From: Streptacidiphilus fuscans | GTDB taxonomy: Bacteria; Actinomycetota; Actinomycetes; Streptomycetales; Streptomycetaceae | Assembly: GCF_015690355.1 (NCBI RefSeq) | Contig: NZ_JADPRT010000018.1 | Span: forward strand, 62,001 to 126,000 | Length of the DNA: 64,000 nucleotides | Reading direction: 5' to 3' | Shown: in pieces, positions 47,829-56,255 of the stretch | Numbering within the stretch: position 1 is the stretch's first letter | Layout: every line of letters starts with the position of its first letter | Made by a program: the position numbers and the translations under genes | The notes under the pieces: generated by a model | The model's database searches: none | The model's input: the letters and a program-made list of their open reading frames with translations, nothing else | What the model was told of the DNA's origin: nothing

Positions 47829-48971
47829 TCAGTCGACGGGCTTCCGCGGCGTCGGGACTGCCGGTTCGTGGACGTGGTGACTGCTCGGGAGTCTGCGGCT
47901 GCGGGCGATGCCGCCGAGCCAGGCTGCCGAGGGCTTGGGGACGCGCCGATGGGACCAGCGGTCGACGGCGATCAGTCCGGATGCGGGGTGGCACGGGGTG
48001 CGCGGGTGGGCGTCCAGCGCGCTGTGGTGGAGATAGCCACGGACGTCGAGCCCGCCGGCCAGAGCCTTGGCCACGTCGTCGAGGCCGGCGGCGGTGTACG
48101 CGACGCGCAGCGTGTCGTCGTCGGTGGCGATGCCGTGCGCGGTGACGAACAGCGGCAGGTCGCCGACCACGTCGGCGATCCGGCGGAGCGCCCGGCCCAG
48201 GGTTCCCGCGTGTCGCGCGTGGCCCGTGGGTCTGCGGGTGGGGGTCTGGACGCCGATCCAGTCGTCGCCGTGGGCCGCTTCGAGGAAGACGTCCGCACGC
48301 GTGTCCCGCCCACTGTCGGCGATGCAGTCCGGGCCGGGCCCCGACGACTGGGGTTCACCCGCGACCGACCAGCCCACCTGTACGTGCGAGCCCGACGCCT
48401 TGATCGCCTGGACGGCCCGGCGGTGCGCCCGGACGAGGCCGTCGGCCACCCGTGGGTCGGTCGGCCGCAGCCGGTCTTTGCGCCCCTGAGCGGCGGCGGG
48501 CCCCGGACGAGCCCGTGCGTCGAGTGCGGCGGCGATGTCCGGTCCGCTGATGGTGCACACGTGCCGCACGCCGATGCCCACGGCGCGCGTGGCGAGCGCC
48601 GCGTAGCGCGCGAAGAGGTCGGCGGCGTCGGGTGCGCTCCAGCCGCCTCGTTCGGCGAACCAGGTGGGGATGCTGTGGCGTTGGAGCACGACCAGTGGGC
48701 GCAGCCCTTGGTCGAGTGCAGCGTCGACCAGACGGCGGTAGCCGTCGAGCGCGGAAAGCGAGAACCGGCCCGGTGCGGTCTCGACCCGCGCCCAGTCGAC
48801 GCCGAGGCGGCAGCCGCCGAAACCGAGCTCGGCGAGCAGACCCGCGTCCTCCCGCCAGCGGTGGTGGCCGTCGGCGGCCGTGCGGCAGCCGCCGTCGGTG
48901 GCACGCACCGGGCCGGTGGCGCCGAACAGGAAGTCGTGGGGGAGAGGCACGCCGGGGGCGGAGGAGAACAT
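47829..48971 (-). CDS. GH1-like protein without catalytic glutamates (pseudoenzyme)
   Basis: 380 residues from ATG 48971 (GGAAG upstream). The fold is that of family 1 beta-glycosidases: HDFLFGATG, RWREDAGLLAELGFGGCRLGVDWARVE, HSIPTWFAERGGWSAPD and the C-terminal AVDRWSHRRVPKPSAAWLGGIAR. But the acid/base motif TxNEP is TISGPD (residues 140-145) and the nucleophile motif TENG is VTAHG (276-280), and HWSxxDNFEW is HHSALDAHPR. So both catalytic Glu residues are gone. It may bind a sugar without cutting it. Divergent from a TetR gene with a palindromic operator between, which points to control by that regulator. Confidence 0.87.
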   Translation of the reverse strand: MFSSAPGVPLPHDFLFGATGPVRATDGGCRTAADGHHRWREDAGLLAELGFGGCRLGVDWARVETAPGRFSLSALDGYRRLVDAALDQGLRPLVVLQRHSIPTWFAERGGWSAPDAADLFARYAALATRAVGIGVRHVCTISGPDIAAALDARARPGPAAAQGRKDRLRPTDPRVADGLVRAHRRAVQAIKASGSHVQVGWSVAGEPQSSGPGPDCIADSGRDTRADVFLEAAHGDDWIGVQTPTRRPTGHARHAGTLGRALRRIADVVGDLPLFVTAHGIATDDDTLRVAYTAAGLDDVAKALAGGLDVRGYLHHSALDAHPRTPCHPASGLIAVDRWSHRRVPKPSAAWLGGIARSRRLPSSHHVHEPAVPTPRKPVD

Positions 48972-49030
48972 CGCGGTCACTTCCGGGAGGGGGTGGGGTC
49001 GGGAGACAGCGCGTCTCCTGCCAGGGTACT

Positions 49031-49057
49031 CGAAAACAGATGAGCTATCTGTTTTCG
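49031..49057. promoter_or_regulatory. TetR-type palindromic operator
   Basis: CGAAAACAGAT (49031-49041) and ATCTGTTTTCG (49047-49057) are perfect 11-bp arms around GAGCT. The site lies in the 141-bp gap between the GH1-like gene and the tetR-like gene. A partial third copy GGTTTTCGGG follows at 49066-49075. Confidence 0.75.
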
Positions 49058-49112
49058 GGCCGTCCGGTTTTCGGGCGGTCCGATGGACAGCGGAGCTGGC
49101 TACAGTGCTGCT

Positions 49113-49730
49113 GTGAGCACCGGCAGGCCCCGTGGCCCCTATGCGAAGACCGCTGCTAGGCGGAAGGTGATCCTCGACGCGGCGCTCGCCGCCTACGCCG
49201 AGGCGGGCAGCCGAGCCGTGTCGATCAAGGACATCGCCGACCGGGCGGGGCTCAGCTACGCGGGCGTGCTCCATCACTTCGGCAGCCGGGAGGCGCTGCT
49301 CACCGCCGTCCTCGAGGCCCGCGACGCGGCGGCTGCGGAGACCTACGGCGAAGAGGCCGCGCTGTGGCGTACCGACATGCTCGCCGCCAACCGGGAGACG
49401 CCGGGACTGGTCAAGCTCTTCGTCGACCTGGTCGCTGCCGGGGCCGAGCCCGGCCATCCCGCGCACGGGTTCTTCGTCGAGCGCTACCGGACACTGCGTC
49501 GTCGCCTCAGCCGCGCGCTGGCCGGCAGGCCTCCTGCCGACGAGAGACCCGCGCCGACCGGTGACCCGGACCCGGAGTGGGCGGCCCGCGTCCTGCTCGC
49601 CGCCACGGACGGGCTACAGGTCCAGTGGCTGCTCGACCCCGCCTCCACCGACATCCCGGACGACATCGCCCGGCTACGGGACGTCCTCCTCGACGCGCTG
49701 GACCGGGCCGCCGCGCCGGACCGCGACTGA
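49113..49730 (+). CDS. TetR-family transcriptional regulator
   Basis: 205 residues from GTG 49113. Helix-turn-helix ILDAALAAYAEAGSRAVSIKDIADRAGLSYAGVLHHFGSREALLTAVL at residues about 16-63, then the all-helical ligand domain. TACAGT at 49101-49106 is a good -10 box exactly seven bases before the GTG, which suggests a leaderless transcript; an in-frame ATG at 49083 would lie within the promoter. Divergent from the GH1-like gene, with an 11-bp-arm palindrome between, and upstream of an aldo/keto reductase gene on the same strand. Confidence 0.93.
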   Translation: MSTGRPRGPYAKTAARRKVILDAALAAYAEAGSRAVSIKDIADRAGLSYAGVLHHFGSREALLTAVLEARDAAAAETYGEEAALWRTDMLAANRETPGLVKLFVDLVAAGAEPGHPAHGFFVERYRTLRRRLSRALAGRPPADERPAPTGDPDPEWAARVLLAATDGLQVQWLLDPASTDIPDDIARLRDVLLDALDRAAAPDRD

Positions 49731-49846
49731 CGACGGCGCGCGCCACGAGCTCGCGACGTTCGCCACTGCCCCGGGCGGACAGCGGGTAGCGTTCACCCGA
49801 GCCGGGTCGGCCTCCTGGGCGCCGACTCAGTAGGAGGAGGACGACC

Positions 49847-50818
49847 ATGCGCTACACCCGACTTGGGACCACCGGCCTGGAGGTCTCACGGATCTGCGTC
49901 GGCTGCATGAGCTTCGGCGAGGCGAACCGTGGCAACCACACGTGGACCCTTGCCGAGGAGCCCAGCAGGGAGATCATCCGCGCGGCGCTCGACGCCGGGA
50001 TCAACTTCTTCGACACGGCCAACGTCTACTCGGACGGCTCCAGCGAGGAGATCGTCGGACGGGCCCTCACGGACTTCGTCCCGCGCGAGGAGGTCGTGAT
50101 CGCCACCAAGGTGCACGGCCGGATGCGCCCTGGACCGAACGGCGCCGGGCTGTCACGCCGCGCGATCCTCGCCGAGATCGACAACAGCCTGCGCAGGCTC
50201 GGAACGGACTACGTCGACCTCTACCAGATCCACCGGTGGGACCGTCACACGCCCATCGAGGAGACCATGGAGGCGCTGCACGACGTGGTGAAGGCGGGGA
50301 AGGCCCGCTACATCGGGGCCTCGTCCATGTACGCGTGGCAGTTCGCCAAGGCCCAGTTCACCGCCGAGCGCAACGGCTGGACGCGGTTCGTCTCGATGCA
50401 GAACCACTACAACCTGCTCTACCGCGAGGAGGAGCGCGAGATGCTGCCGCTCTGCGCGGACCAGGGCGTGGGCTCGATCCCGTGGAGCCCGCTGGCCCGA
50501 GGGCGGCTGACCCGCCCCTGGGACGCGTCGACCGCGCGCTCCGAGACCGACGAGTTCGGCAAGAGCCTCTACCTGGAGAGCGACCGGACGATCGTCGAGC
50601 GGGTGCAGGAGATCGCGGCCAAGCGCGGGGTGCCCGCCGCACAGGTCGCGCTGGCCTGGGTGCTGCGCAACCCGGTGGTCTCCGCGCCGATCGTGGGGGC
50701 GACCCGGCTGATGCATCTTCAGGACGCGATCGCCGCAGTGGACCTGGACCTCGACGACGCGGAGGCGGACCTGCTGGAGGAGGCCTACGCGCCGCACGCC
50801 ACGGCGGGCTTCGCGTAG
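49847..50818 (+). CDS. Aldo/keto reductase
   Basis: 323 residues with GGAGGAGGAC before the ATG. Catalytic tetrad of the superfamily: Asp in FFDTANVYS, Tyr in the same motif, Lys in VIATKVHG and His in YQIHRWD. The NADPH-binding end is also present (IPWSPLARGRL, SAPIVGATR). The closest relatives by pattern are YajO/YghZ-like reductases of broad aldehyde specificity. It lies 116 bp after the TetR gene on the same strand and could be part of its regulon. Confidence 0.94.
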   Translation: MRYTRLGTTGLEVSRICVGCMSFGEANRGNHTWTLAEEPSREIIRAALDAGINFFDTANVYSDGSSEEIVGRALTDFVPREEVVIATKVHGRMRPGPNGAGLSRRAILAEIDNSLRRLGTDYVDLYQIHRWDRHTPIEETMEALHDVVKAGKARYIGASSMYAWQFAKAQFTAERNGWTRFVSMQNHYNLLYREEEREMLPLCADQGVGSIPWSPLARGRLTRPWDASTARSETDEFGKSLYLESDRTIVERVQEIAAKRGVPAAQVALAWVLRNPVVSAPIVGATRLMHLQDAIAAVDLDLDDAEADLLEEAYAPHATAGFA

Positions 50819-50836
50819 GCGCTCCGGCTCGTCCCG

Positions 50837-50918
50837 CGACGTGTCCTGACGACGCGTGCCGACGACGTGCACCGGCGACGGACACCGGCGACGCGCACCG
50901 GCGACGCGTCCTGACGGT
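50837..50918 (+). repeat. Short direct repeats after the aldo/keto reductase gene
   Basis: Three copies of ACCGGCGACG at 50871, 50884 and 50897 recur with a 13-bp period, flanked by near-identical GCGACGTGTCCTGACG (50836) and GCGACGCGTCCTGACG (50903). There are too few units and no spacers of CRISPR type. Located between convergent genes. Confidence 0.6.
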
Positions 50919-50932
50919 GCGTCCGCCTCCGC

Positions 50933-53728
50933 TCAACCTGCCCGGCCGACCGGCCGGGCAGCAGCGCGCCGGTGCGCGTCGAGTGCCTTCCAGACGTGGT
51001 CGCGCAGGAACGGGGCCTCGGTGAAGCGGATTCCGGTGGCGTCGCGCAGGGCGTTGGCGAAGGCGGGCGGGACGGGGTTGAACGGGCTCTCGCTCATGGA
51101 CTTGGCGCCGAGCGGGCCGATCGCGTCGGAGGTCTCGGTGAAGTGGACCTCGGTGCGCGGCACGTCCGCGTAGGCGGGCAGGCGGTAGCGGCGGAAGGCC
51201 GCGGTGGTGACCTGGCCGCGCTCGTCCACCAGGACGCGTTCGAAGAGCGTCGCGCCCAGCGCCTGGGCGACGCCGCCCTCGACCTGGCCACGGCACTGAA
51301 GGGGGTTCATGACCTTGCCCGCGTCGGCGCCGTGGACGCTGCGCAGGATCTTGATCTCGCCGCTGTCCGGGTCGACGGCGACACGGAACCACTGCGAGTT
51401 GAACGCCACCGAGCGGGGGGAACCGCCCCAGTGCCCGTCGGCCTTCAGCTCGACGCCCTTGCCGCGGGCGGCCTCGAAGATCTCCTTGAGCGTCACGATC
51501 CGGCCGTCGCACTCGACCGCGTCGGCGGTCAGCCGCAGCAGGCTCCGGGGGGTGCGGGCGTACTCGGCGGTGAAGGAGAGGATCTGCTCGGCGAGCGCGT
51601 TGGCGGCCTTCATCACGGCCTTGCCGGCCACGACCGTTCCCGCCGATCCGAAGGCGCCGGTGTCGTGCTTGACGACGTCGGTGTCGGACTGGCGGATGGC
51701 GATGCGGTCCACGGTGGTGCCGAGCGCGCCGGCGGTGATCTGCTTGTGGACGGTGGTGGTGCCGTTGCCGAACTCGGCGGTGCCGACCGCGATGTCGTAG
51801 GTGCCGTCCTCCAGCAGCTTCACGGTGGCGTCGGCGAAGTGGCCGCCGGGCGGGCCGGTGGCGATAGCGGACATCGCGAATCCTTGCCCCACCAGCCAGC
51901 CCTTTGGGGCCAGTTCGGCGCTGCGGTCGTCGGCGAGCGCGTTGCGCACCACGCCGAGGCACTGGTCCAGGCCGTAGGAGGCGATGTGCAGGTCCTCCTC
52001 CTCGCCGCAGGGTCCCTCCATGTGCTCGCCGGGGCCGATCACGTTCTTCTCGCGCAGGACGAGCGGATCGACGTCCAGGAGCCGGGCGAGTTCGTCCATC
52101 GCCGACTCCAGCGCGAAGGTGACCTGGCCCAGGCCGTAGCCGCGGAACGCGCCCGCGGGCACGCCGTTGGTGTAGACCGAGTACGCGTTCACCTTCTTGT
52201 TCGGGGCCTTGTAGACGCCCATCGACTCGCCGACGCTGTGGAACATCACGGCAGGGCCGTGGTTGCCGTACGCGCCGGTGTTGGCGACCACGCGGAACTG
52301 AAGCGCCGTCAGGGTGCCGTCGCGCTTCGCGCCGACCTTCACCGTGACCTTGAACGGGTGCCGGGTGGTGGCGCCGTAGAACTGCTCGGGGCGGGTGAAC
52401 TCCAGCTTGACCGGCCGGTGCAGCTTCAGCGCGGCCAGGACCGCGATGTCCTCGGTGAGCATCTCCTGCTTGCCGCCGAAGCCGCCGCCGACCCGCCCGG
52501 CGATCACGCGTACCTTCTCCATCGGCAGGTCGTACAGGTCGCACAACGCGCGCCGGGTCAGGAACGGCACCTGCGTGCTGGAGCGCACCACGAGGCGCTC
52601 CTCGCGACCGCTCACAGCGCCGTCCTCGCCCTCCTCGGTGCTCTCCTCGAAGTAGGCGACGCAGCCGTGGGTCTCCAGGCTGGCGTGCTGGACCCGCTGG
52701 GTCTGGAAGGTCTCCTCGTAGACCACGTCCGCGTCGGCGAAGCCCTGCTCGACGTCGCCCATCTCGCCGTGCACCTCGCCGCAGACGTTGTTCTCGGCGC
52801 GGAAGATGCGCGACTCCGGTCCCTTGGGGTGGATCACCGGAGCGCCGGGCAGCATGGCCTCCTCGGGGTCGATGACGTACGGGAGTTGCTCGTACTCCAC
52901 GACGACCTGCCGACAGCCCTCCTCGGCGGCGCCCTCGCTGTCGGCGACCACGGCGGCCACCCGCTGTCCGACGAAGCGGACCACGTCGTCCAGCACACGG
53001 GTGTCGGCGGGGTCCTCGGTGGGGTGCTCGTGCCGGGCCGAGGAGTACAGCTTGTCGGGCGCGTCGTGGTGGGTGAGGACGGCGTGGACGCCGGGGACGC
53101 GCAGCGCGGCGGAGGTGTCGATGGACACGATCCGGGAGTGGGGGTGCGGGGAGCGCAGCAGCTTCATGTGCAGCAGCCCCTCGACCTCCAGGTCGAAGGT
53201 GTAGCGCGCGGTCCCGGACACCACCTGCGGCCCGGCGGGCGCACCGAGACTACGGCCGACGGCCTGGCCCGCCTCCGGCCGCTCGGTGTGCTTGACGCCG
53301 CAGATCGCGTCCTGGATGGCCCGGTACCCGGTACAGCGGCACAGGTTGCCCTTGAGCGCGCGCGGCAGATCCGCGCGCTTGTCCTCGTCGAAGCCCGCCG
53401 CCGTGGTCGTCATCAGGAAGCCGGCCGTGCAGAAGCCGCACTGGAAGCCCTGGGCGTCGAGGAACTGCTGCTGCATCGGGTGCAGTTCACCGTCCTTGGC
53501 GAGCCCCTCGACGGTGGTGACCGACCGTCCCTCGGCACGCAGCGCCGGGTAGAGGCAGCTGTGCACGGGATCCCCGTCCACCTGGACGGTGCACGCCCCG
53601 CAGTCGCCGCCGTCGCAGCCCTTCTTCACCCCGAACCAGCCGCGCTCGCGCAGGTAGGTGCGCAGGCACTGGCCGGCCCTCGGCTCGGCGTCGAAGTCCT
53701 CGCCGTTGACGCGGATGGAGAAGCTCAT
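50933..53728 (-). CDS. Xanthine-dehydrogenase-family molybdoenzyme: 2Fe-2S and Mo-binding domains fused
   Basis: 931 residues from ATG 53728 (GGAGGACGGGAG upstream). The first 160 residues hold two 2Fe-2S clusters: plant-type motif CDGGDCGACTVQ with a later Cys, and the helical motif CGFCTAGF...CRCTGY. The rest is the molybdopterin large subunit (TGxARYTFDLEVEGLLHMKLLRSPHPHSRIV, GGGFGGKQE, AFRGYGLGQ, PLGAKSMSESPFN). Usually the small FeS subunit is a separate gene, so this is a fusion. The start overlaps the stop of the FAD-subunit gene (ATGA). It would oxidise a purine or other N-heterocycle or aldehyde; no Mo-cofactor maturation gene is adjacent. Confidence 0.93.
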   Translation of the reverse strand: MSFSIRVNGEDFDAEPRAGQCLRTYLRERGWFGVKKGCDGGDCGACTVQVDGDPVHSCLYPALRAEGRSVTTVEGLAKDGELHPMQQQFLDAQGFQCGFCTAGFLMTTTAAGFDEDKRADLPRALKGNLCRCTGYRAIQDAICGVKHTERPEAGQAVGRSLGAPAGPQVVSGTARYTFDLEVEGLLHMKLLRSPHPHSRIVSIDTSAALRVPGVHAVLTHHDAPDKLYSSARHEHPTEDPADTRVLDDVVRFVGQRVAAVVADSEGAAEEGCRQVVVEYEQLPYVIDPEEAMLPGAPVIHPKGPESRIFRAENNVCGEVHGEMGDVEQGFADADVVYEETFQTQRVQHASLETHGCVAYFEESTEEGEDGAVSGREERLVVRSSTQVPFLTRRALCDLYDLPMEKVRVIAGRVGGGFGGKQEMLTEDIAVLAALKLHRPVKLEFTRPEQFYGATTRHPFKVTVKVGAKRDGTLTALQFRVVANTGAYGNHGPAVMFHSVGESMGVYKAPNKKVNAYSVYTNGVPAGAFRGYGLGQVTFALESAMDELARLLDVDPLVLREKNVIGPGEHMEGPCGEEEDLHIASYGLDQCLGVVRNALADDRSAELAPKGWLVGQGFAMSAIATGPPGGHFADATVKLLEDGTYDIAVGTAEFGNGTTTVHKQITAGALGTTVDRIAIRQSDTDVVKHDTGAFGSAGTVVAGKAVMKAANALAEQILSFTAEYARTPRSLLRLTADAVECDGRIVTLKEIFEAARGKGVELKADGHWGGSPRSVAFNSQWFRVAVDPDSGEIKILRSVHGADAGKVMNPLQCRGQVEGGVAQALGATLFERVLVDERGQVTTAAFRRYRLPAYADVPRTEVHFTETSDAIGPLGAKSMSESPFNPVPPAFANALRDATGIRFTEAPFLRDHVWKALDAHRRAAARPVGRAG

Positions 53729-54549
53729 CTCCCGTCCTCCTGGAGCAGTTCGCGGCGGATCTCCTCCGCGAAACGAAAGGTCATGTGCCGCCGCCACTCG
53801 GGCAGGCCGTGGATGTCGTCGTAGAACTCGTCCGGCCGGATGCCGTATTCGAGGGCTTCGTGGAGCGCGGCGGCGTTGGGCGGCAGCGGGAAGCGGAACT
53901 GGATCGGTCGGACCGTGGAGGCGGTGACCGTCAGCGCCAGCTCGCCGTCGATCGGGTCACGGGTGCCGACGAGCAACGCGCCGGAGCGGCCGAGGCCGTA
54001 CAGGGACGCCTGCCGGAACGCGGTACGGCGGGCCAGTGCCCGCGTCGGCACGGTGATCGAGCGCAGCAGCTCGCCGGGTTCCAGGACCTTGACCCCGGCG
54101 CCCACGACGAAGTCCGCGACCGGCACCTGACGCTTGGAACCGGACTGGGACTGCAGCTCGCAGACGCCGTCCAGGCCGGCGGTGAGGGAGATCATCGGCC
54201 CGGCCGGCAGCCCGTTGCACAGGTTGCCGCCCACCGTGGCCATGTTCCAGATCTTCCACGAGGCCAGAAACGCCCGACAGCACTGCTCGAACAGCGGCGC
54301 CGCCGCCCAGTCCGCGCCCTGGGCGAAGCGCGACAGCTCGGCGATCGTGCACGTCGCGGCGATCTCCAGGTCCCCGGCCGCCGTCAGCCGGACCGGCTCC
54401 CAGCCCATCCGGCTCAGATCGACCAGTCGGCGGATGTGCGGCTGCGGCTCGGAGAACAGGTACGTGCCGCCCCCGAGCCAGGCGTCACCGGGGCGCCACA
54501 TGTCGCGACTCCTCGCGTCGCGCATCTCCACCACCGTGTTCAGGTCCAC
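53725..54549 (-). CDS. FAD-binding subunit of xanthine-dehydrogenase-family enzyme
   Basis: 274 residues. FAD-binding features: the N-terminal GGGTYLF loop (family GGTDL), ATVGGNLCNGLPAGPM and a C-terminal CO-dehydrogenase-flavoprotein domain. It overlaps the fused FeS/Mo subunit by four bases, so subunits are made in 1:1 ratio. Together they form the electron path Mo - FeS - FAD, from substrate to NAD or oxygen. The promoter region upstream carries a 17-bp palindrome. Confidence 0.92.
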   Translation of the reverse strand: MDLNTVVEMRDARSRDMWRPGDAWLGGGTYLFSEPQPHIRRLVDLSRMGWEPVRLTAAGDLEIAATCTIAELSRFAQGADWAAAPLFEQCCRAFLASWKIWNMATVGGNLCNGLPAGPMISLTAGLDGVCELQSQSGSKRQVPVADFVVGAGVKVLEPGELLRSITVPTRALARRTAFRQASLYGLGRSGALLVGTRDPIDGELALTVTASTVRPIQFRFPLPPNAAALHEALEYGIRPDEFYDDIHGLPEWRRHMTFRFAEEIRRELLQEDGR

Positions 54550-54875
54550 GCCTCGTCACCGTCCTCGACTGTTCGACACGGCGATTGAAGCAATCGCTGA
54601 CCAGGCGGAACGAGTGGGTGGGTCTACCAACGGGGCCTGCCCGAACTGGGTGATTAACCAGCGCATGTACATGCCTGGTCGGCGGGCCAGGCAGCGTCGG
54701 GAGCGACCATCAACGCGGCGGTGCGGGCCTGTCGCAACCGCGCCCCGGCTGCCATCCGGCTGGTTTCCGGGTCGTCCGGTGCGCGTCAGCGCAGCGGGGT
54801 GCGATCAGCTGCTTAGCGTGACATCCGAGTCGCCCGCGACCGCCGGGGACCGCAGGATGTCACGGAGGGAAGCTC
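54550..54875. other. Intergenic region with palindrome, between molybdoenzyme and NHL-like genes
   Basis: 326 bp between divergent genes. GCGATTG (54581-54587) and CAATCGC (54591-54597) are perfect arms around AAG, about 35 bp upstream of the FAD-subunit start, a good operator position for that operon. A GGTGATTAACCAGCGCATGTACATGCC stretch near 54650 is AT-richer and contains GCATGTACATGC, a 12-bp palindrome at about 54664-54675. The promoter of the NHL-like gene should lie at the right end. Confidence 0.5.
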
Positions 54876-56006
54876 GTGAAACACGGAAGACGTGCGGGTC
54901 TGACCGCACTCACCGCACTGACCGGTCTGGCGGCCACCGCCGCCTTCGCCCTGCCCGCGCAGGCCGCCCACGGACCGTTCGTCGGTCCCCTGAACACGGT
55001 GCGCACCATCGCCTCGACCGTCCCCGGCAACGGCGACGTCAACCCCTACGGCACCGCCCTGGTCGAGCACAGCGAGGGCGACCTGCGCGGGGGCGACGTC
55101 CTGGTCAGCAACTTCAACAACAGCGGCAACAAGCAGGGCACCGGCACGACGCTGGTCCAGGTCAACCCGCACGGCGAGGCCGACCTGTTCTCGCAGATCG
55201 ACCCGAACAACCTGCCCGGCCCGTGCCCCGGCGGCGTCGGGCTGACCACCGCCCTGTCCGTCCTGCCCGGCGGCTGGGTCGTCGTCGGCAGCCTCCCGAC
55301 CACCGACGGCACCGCCGCCACCGCGAAGGCCGGCTGCCTGCTCGTGCTGGACAAGCACGGCAACCTGCGCGAGACCATCTCCGGCCACGGCATCAACGGC
55401 CCGTGGGACATGACCGCGGCCCCCCACGGCGACACCACCGACCTGTTCGTCACCAACGTCCTCAACGGCACCGTCCGGGCCAACGGCAAGGTCGTCCACC
55501 GCGGCACCGTGCTGCGCCTGACCCTGTGCACCCAGGACAAGGACCAGGCCCCGACCCTGCTGTCCAGCACGGTGATCGGCTCCGGCTTCGCCGAGCGCAC
55601 CGACCCCAACGCGCTTGTGATCGGGCCCACCGGCGTCGGCCTCGGCCGCGACGACACCCTGTACGTCGCCGACACCCTCGGCAACCGCGTCACCGCGATC
55701 CCGCACGCCTCCACCCGCCGCAGCTCCGACGGCACTGGACGCGTCGTCACCTCCGGTGGGGCGCTGAACGGTCCGCTCGGTCTGGCGATCGCCCCGGACG
55801 ACGAGATCCTCACCGTGAACAGCGGCGACGGGAACCTCGTCGACACCGCTGCATACGGCCGTCAGCTCGCCGTCCGCACCCTCGACAGGAGCGGCAGCCC
55901 GGCCGGCGCCGGCGCCCTCTTCGGCCTCGCCGTCGACCGGGACCACCACAAGGTCTACTTCGTCGACGACGCCACCAACCAGCTCGACGTCCTCGAACGT
56001 CCCTGA
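54876..56006 (+). CDS. Secreted NHL/six-bladed-propeller-like protein
   Basis: 376 residues from GTG 54876 with GGAGGG upstream. A Sec signal peptide ends near AQAAHG. The mature part has repeating blade patterns such as GPFVGPLNTVRTIAS, GDVNPYGTALVEHSEG, GPTGVGLGRDDTLYVADTLGNRVTAI and LNGPLGLAIAPDDEILTVNSGDGNLV, as in NHL/SMP-30-like propellers. Two Cys near CPGG and KAGC may bond. Secreted binding proteins or lactonases share this fold; no metal-site triad is clear. A strong hairpin follows the gene. Confidence 0.85.
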   Translation: MKHGRRAGLTALTALTGLAATAAFALPAQAAHGPFVGPLNTVRTIASTVPGNGDVNPYGTALVEHSEGDLRGGDVLVSNFNNSGNKQGTGTTLVQVNPHGEADLFSQIDPNNLPGPCPGGVGLTTALSVLPGGWVVVGSLPTTDGTAATAKAGCLLVLDKHGNLRETISGHGINGPWDMTAAPHGDTTDLFVTNVLNGTVRANGKVVHRGTVLRLTLCTQDKDQAPTLLSSTVIGSGFAERTDPNALVIGPTGVGLGRDDTLYVADTLGNRVTAIPHASTRRSSDGTGRVVTSGGALNGPLGLAIAPDDEILTVNSGDGNLVDTAAYGRQLAVRTLDRSGSPAGAGALFGLAVDRDHHKVYFVDDATNQLDVLERP

Positions 56007-56027
56007 CCCCCCTGAGCCCGTCCTGTT

Positions 56028-56053
56028 GGCCCGGAGGCCTCGGCCTCCGGGCC
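56028..56053 (+). terminator. Hairpin terminator
   Basis: GGCCCGGAGGCC (56028-56039) and GGCCTCCGGGCC (56042-56053) are perfect 12-bp arms with a two-base loop, 21 bp after the NHL-like gene. Confidence 0.8.
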
Positions 56054-56255
56054 GACGTGCGTGGCGGTGTCGAGCTGAGGACGGTGACCTACCTGCGACG
56101 TGAACGCCGCGGCTCACCCGCCTGACCATTCATGGCATGTTCACGCTTAATTCTGGAATGCAGGGCCTCCCCGCGTCTTCCGGGCGTGCTTCGCTGACAC
56201 AGCGCGATCCAACTGCCCCTGGCCGCAAGGCCGTCACGCACTGTGGGAGGCACAC

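Noticed and set aside
50871..50909. Possible CRISPR-like repeat
   Set aside because: Only three 10-bp units with 3-bp gaps; no spacers, leader or cas genes.
50972..53824. Long plus-strand open frame of about 950 codons
   Set aside because: Antisense to the molybdoenzyme gene, which has clear FeS and Mo motifs; the plus-strand product is low complexity.
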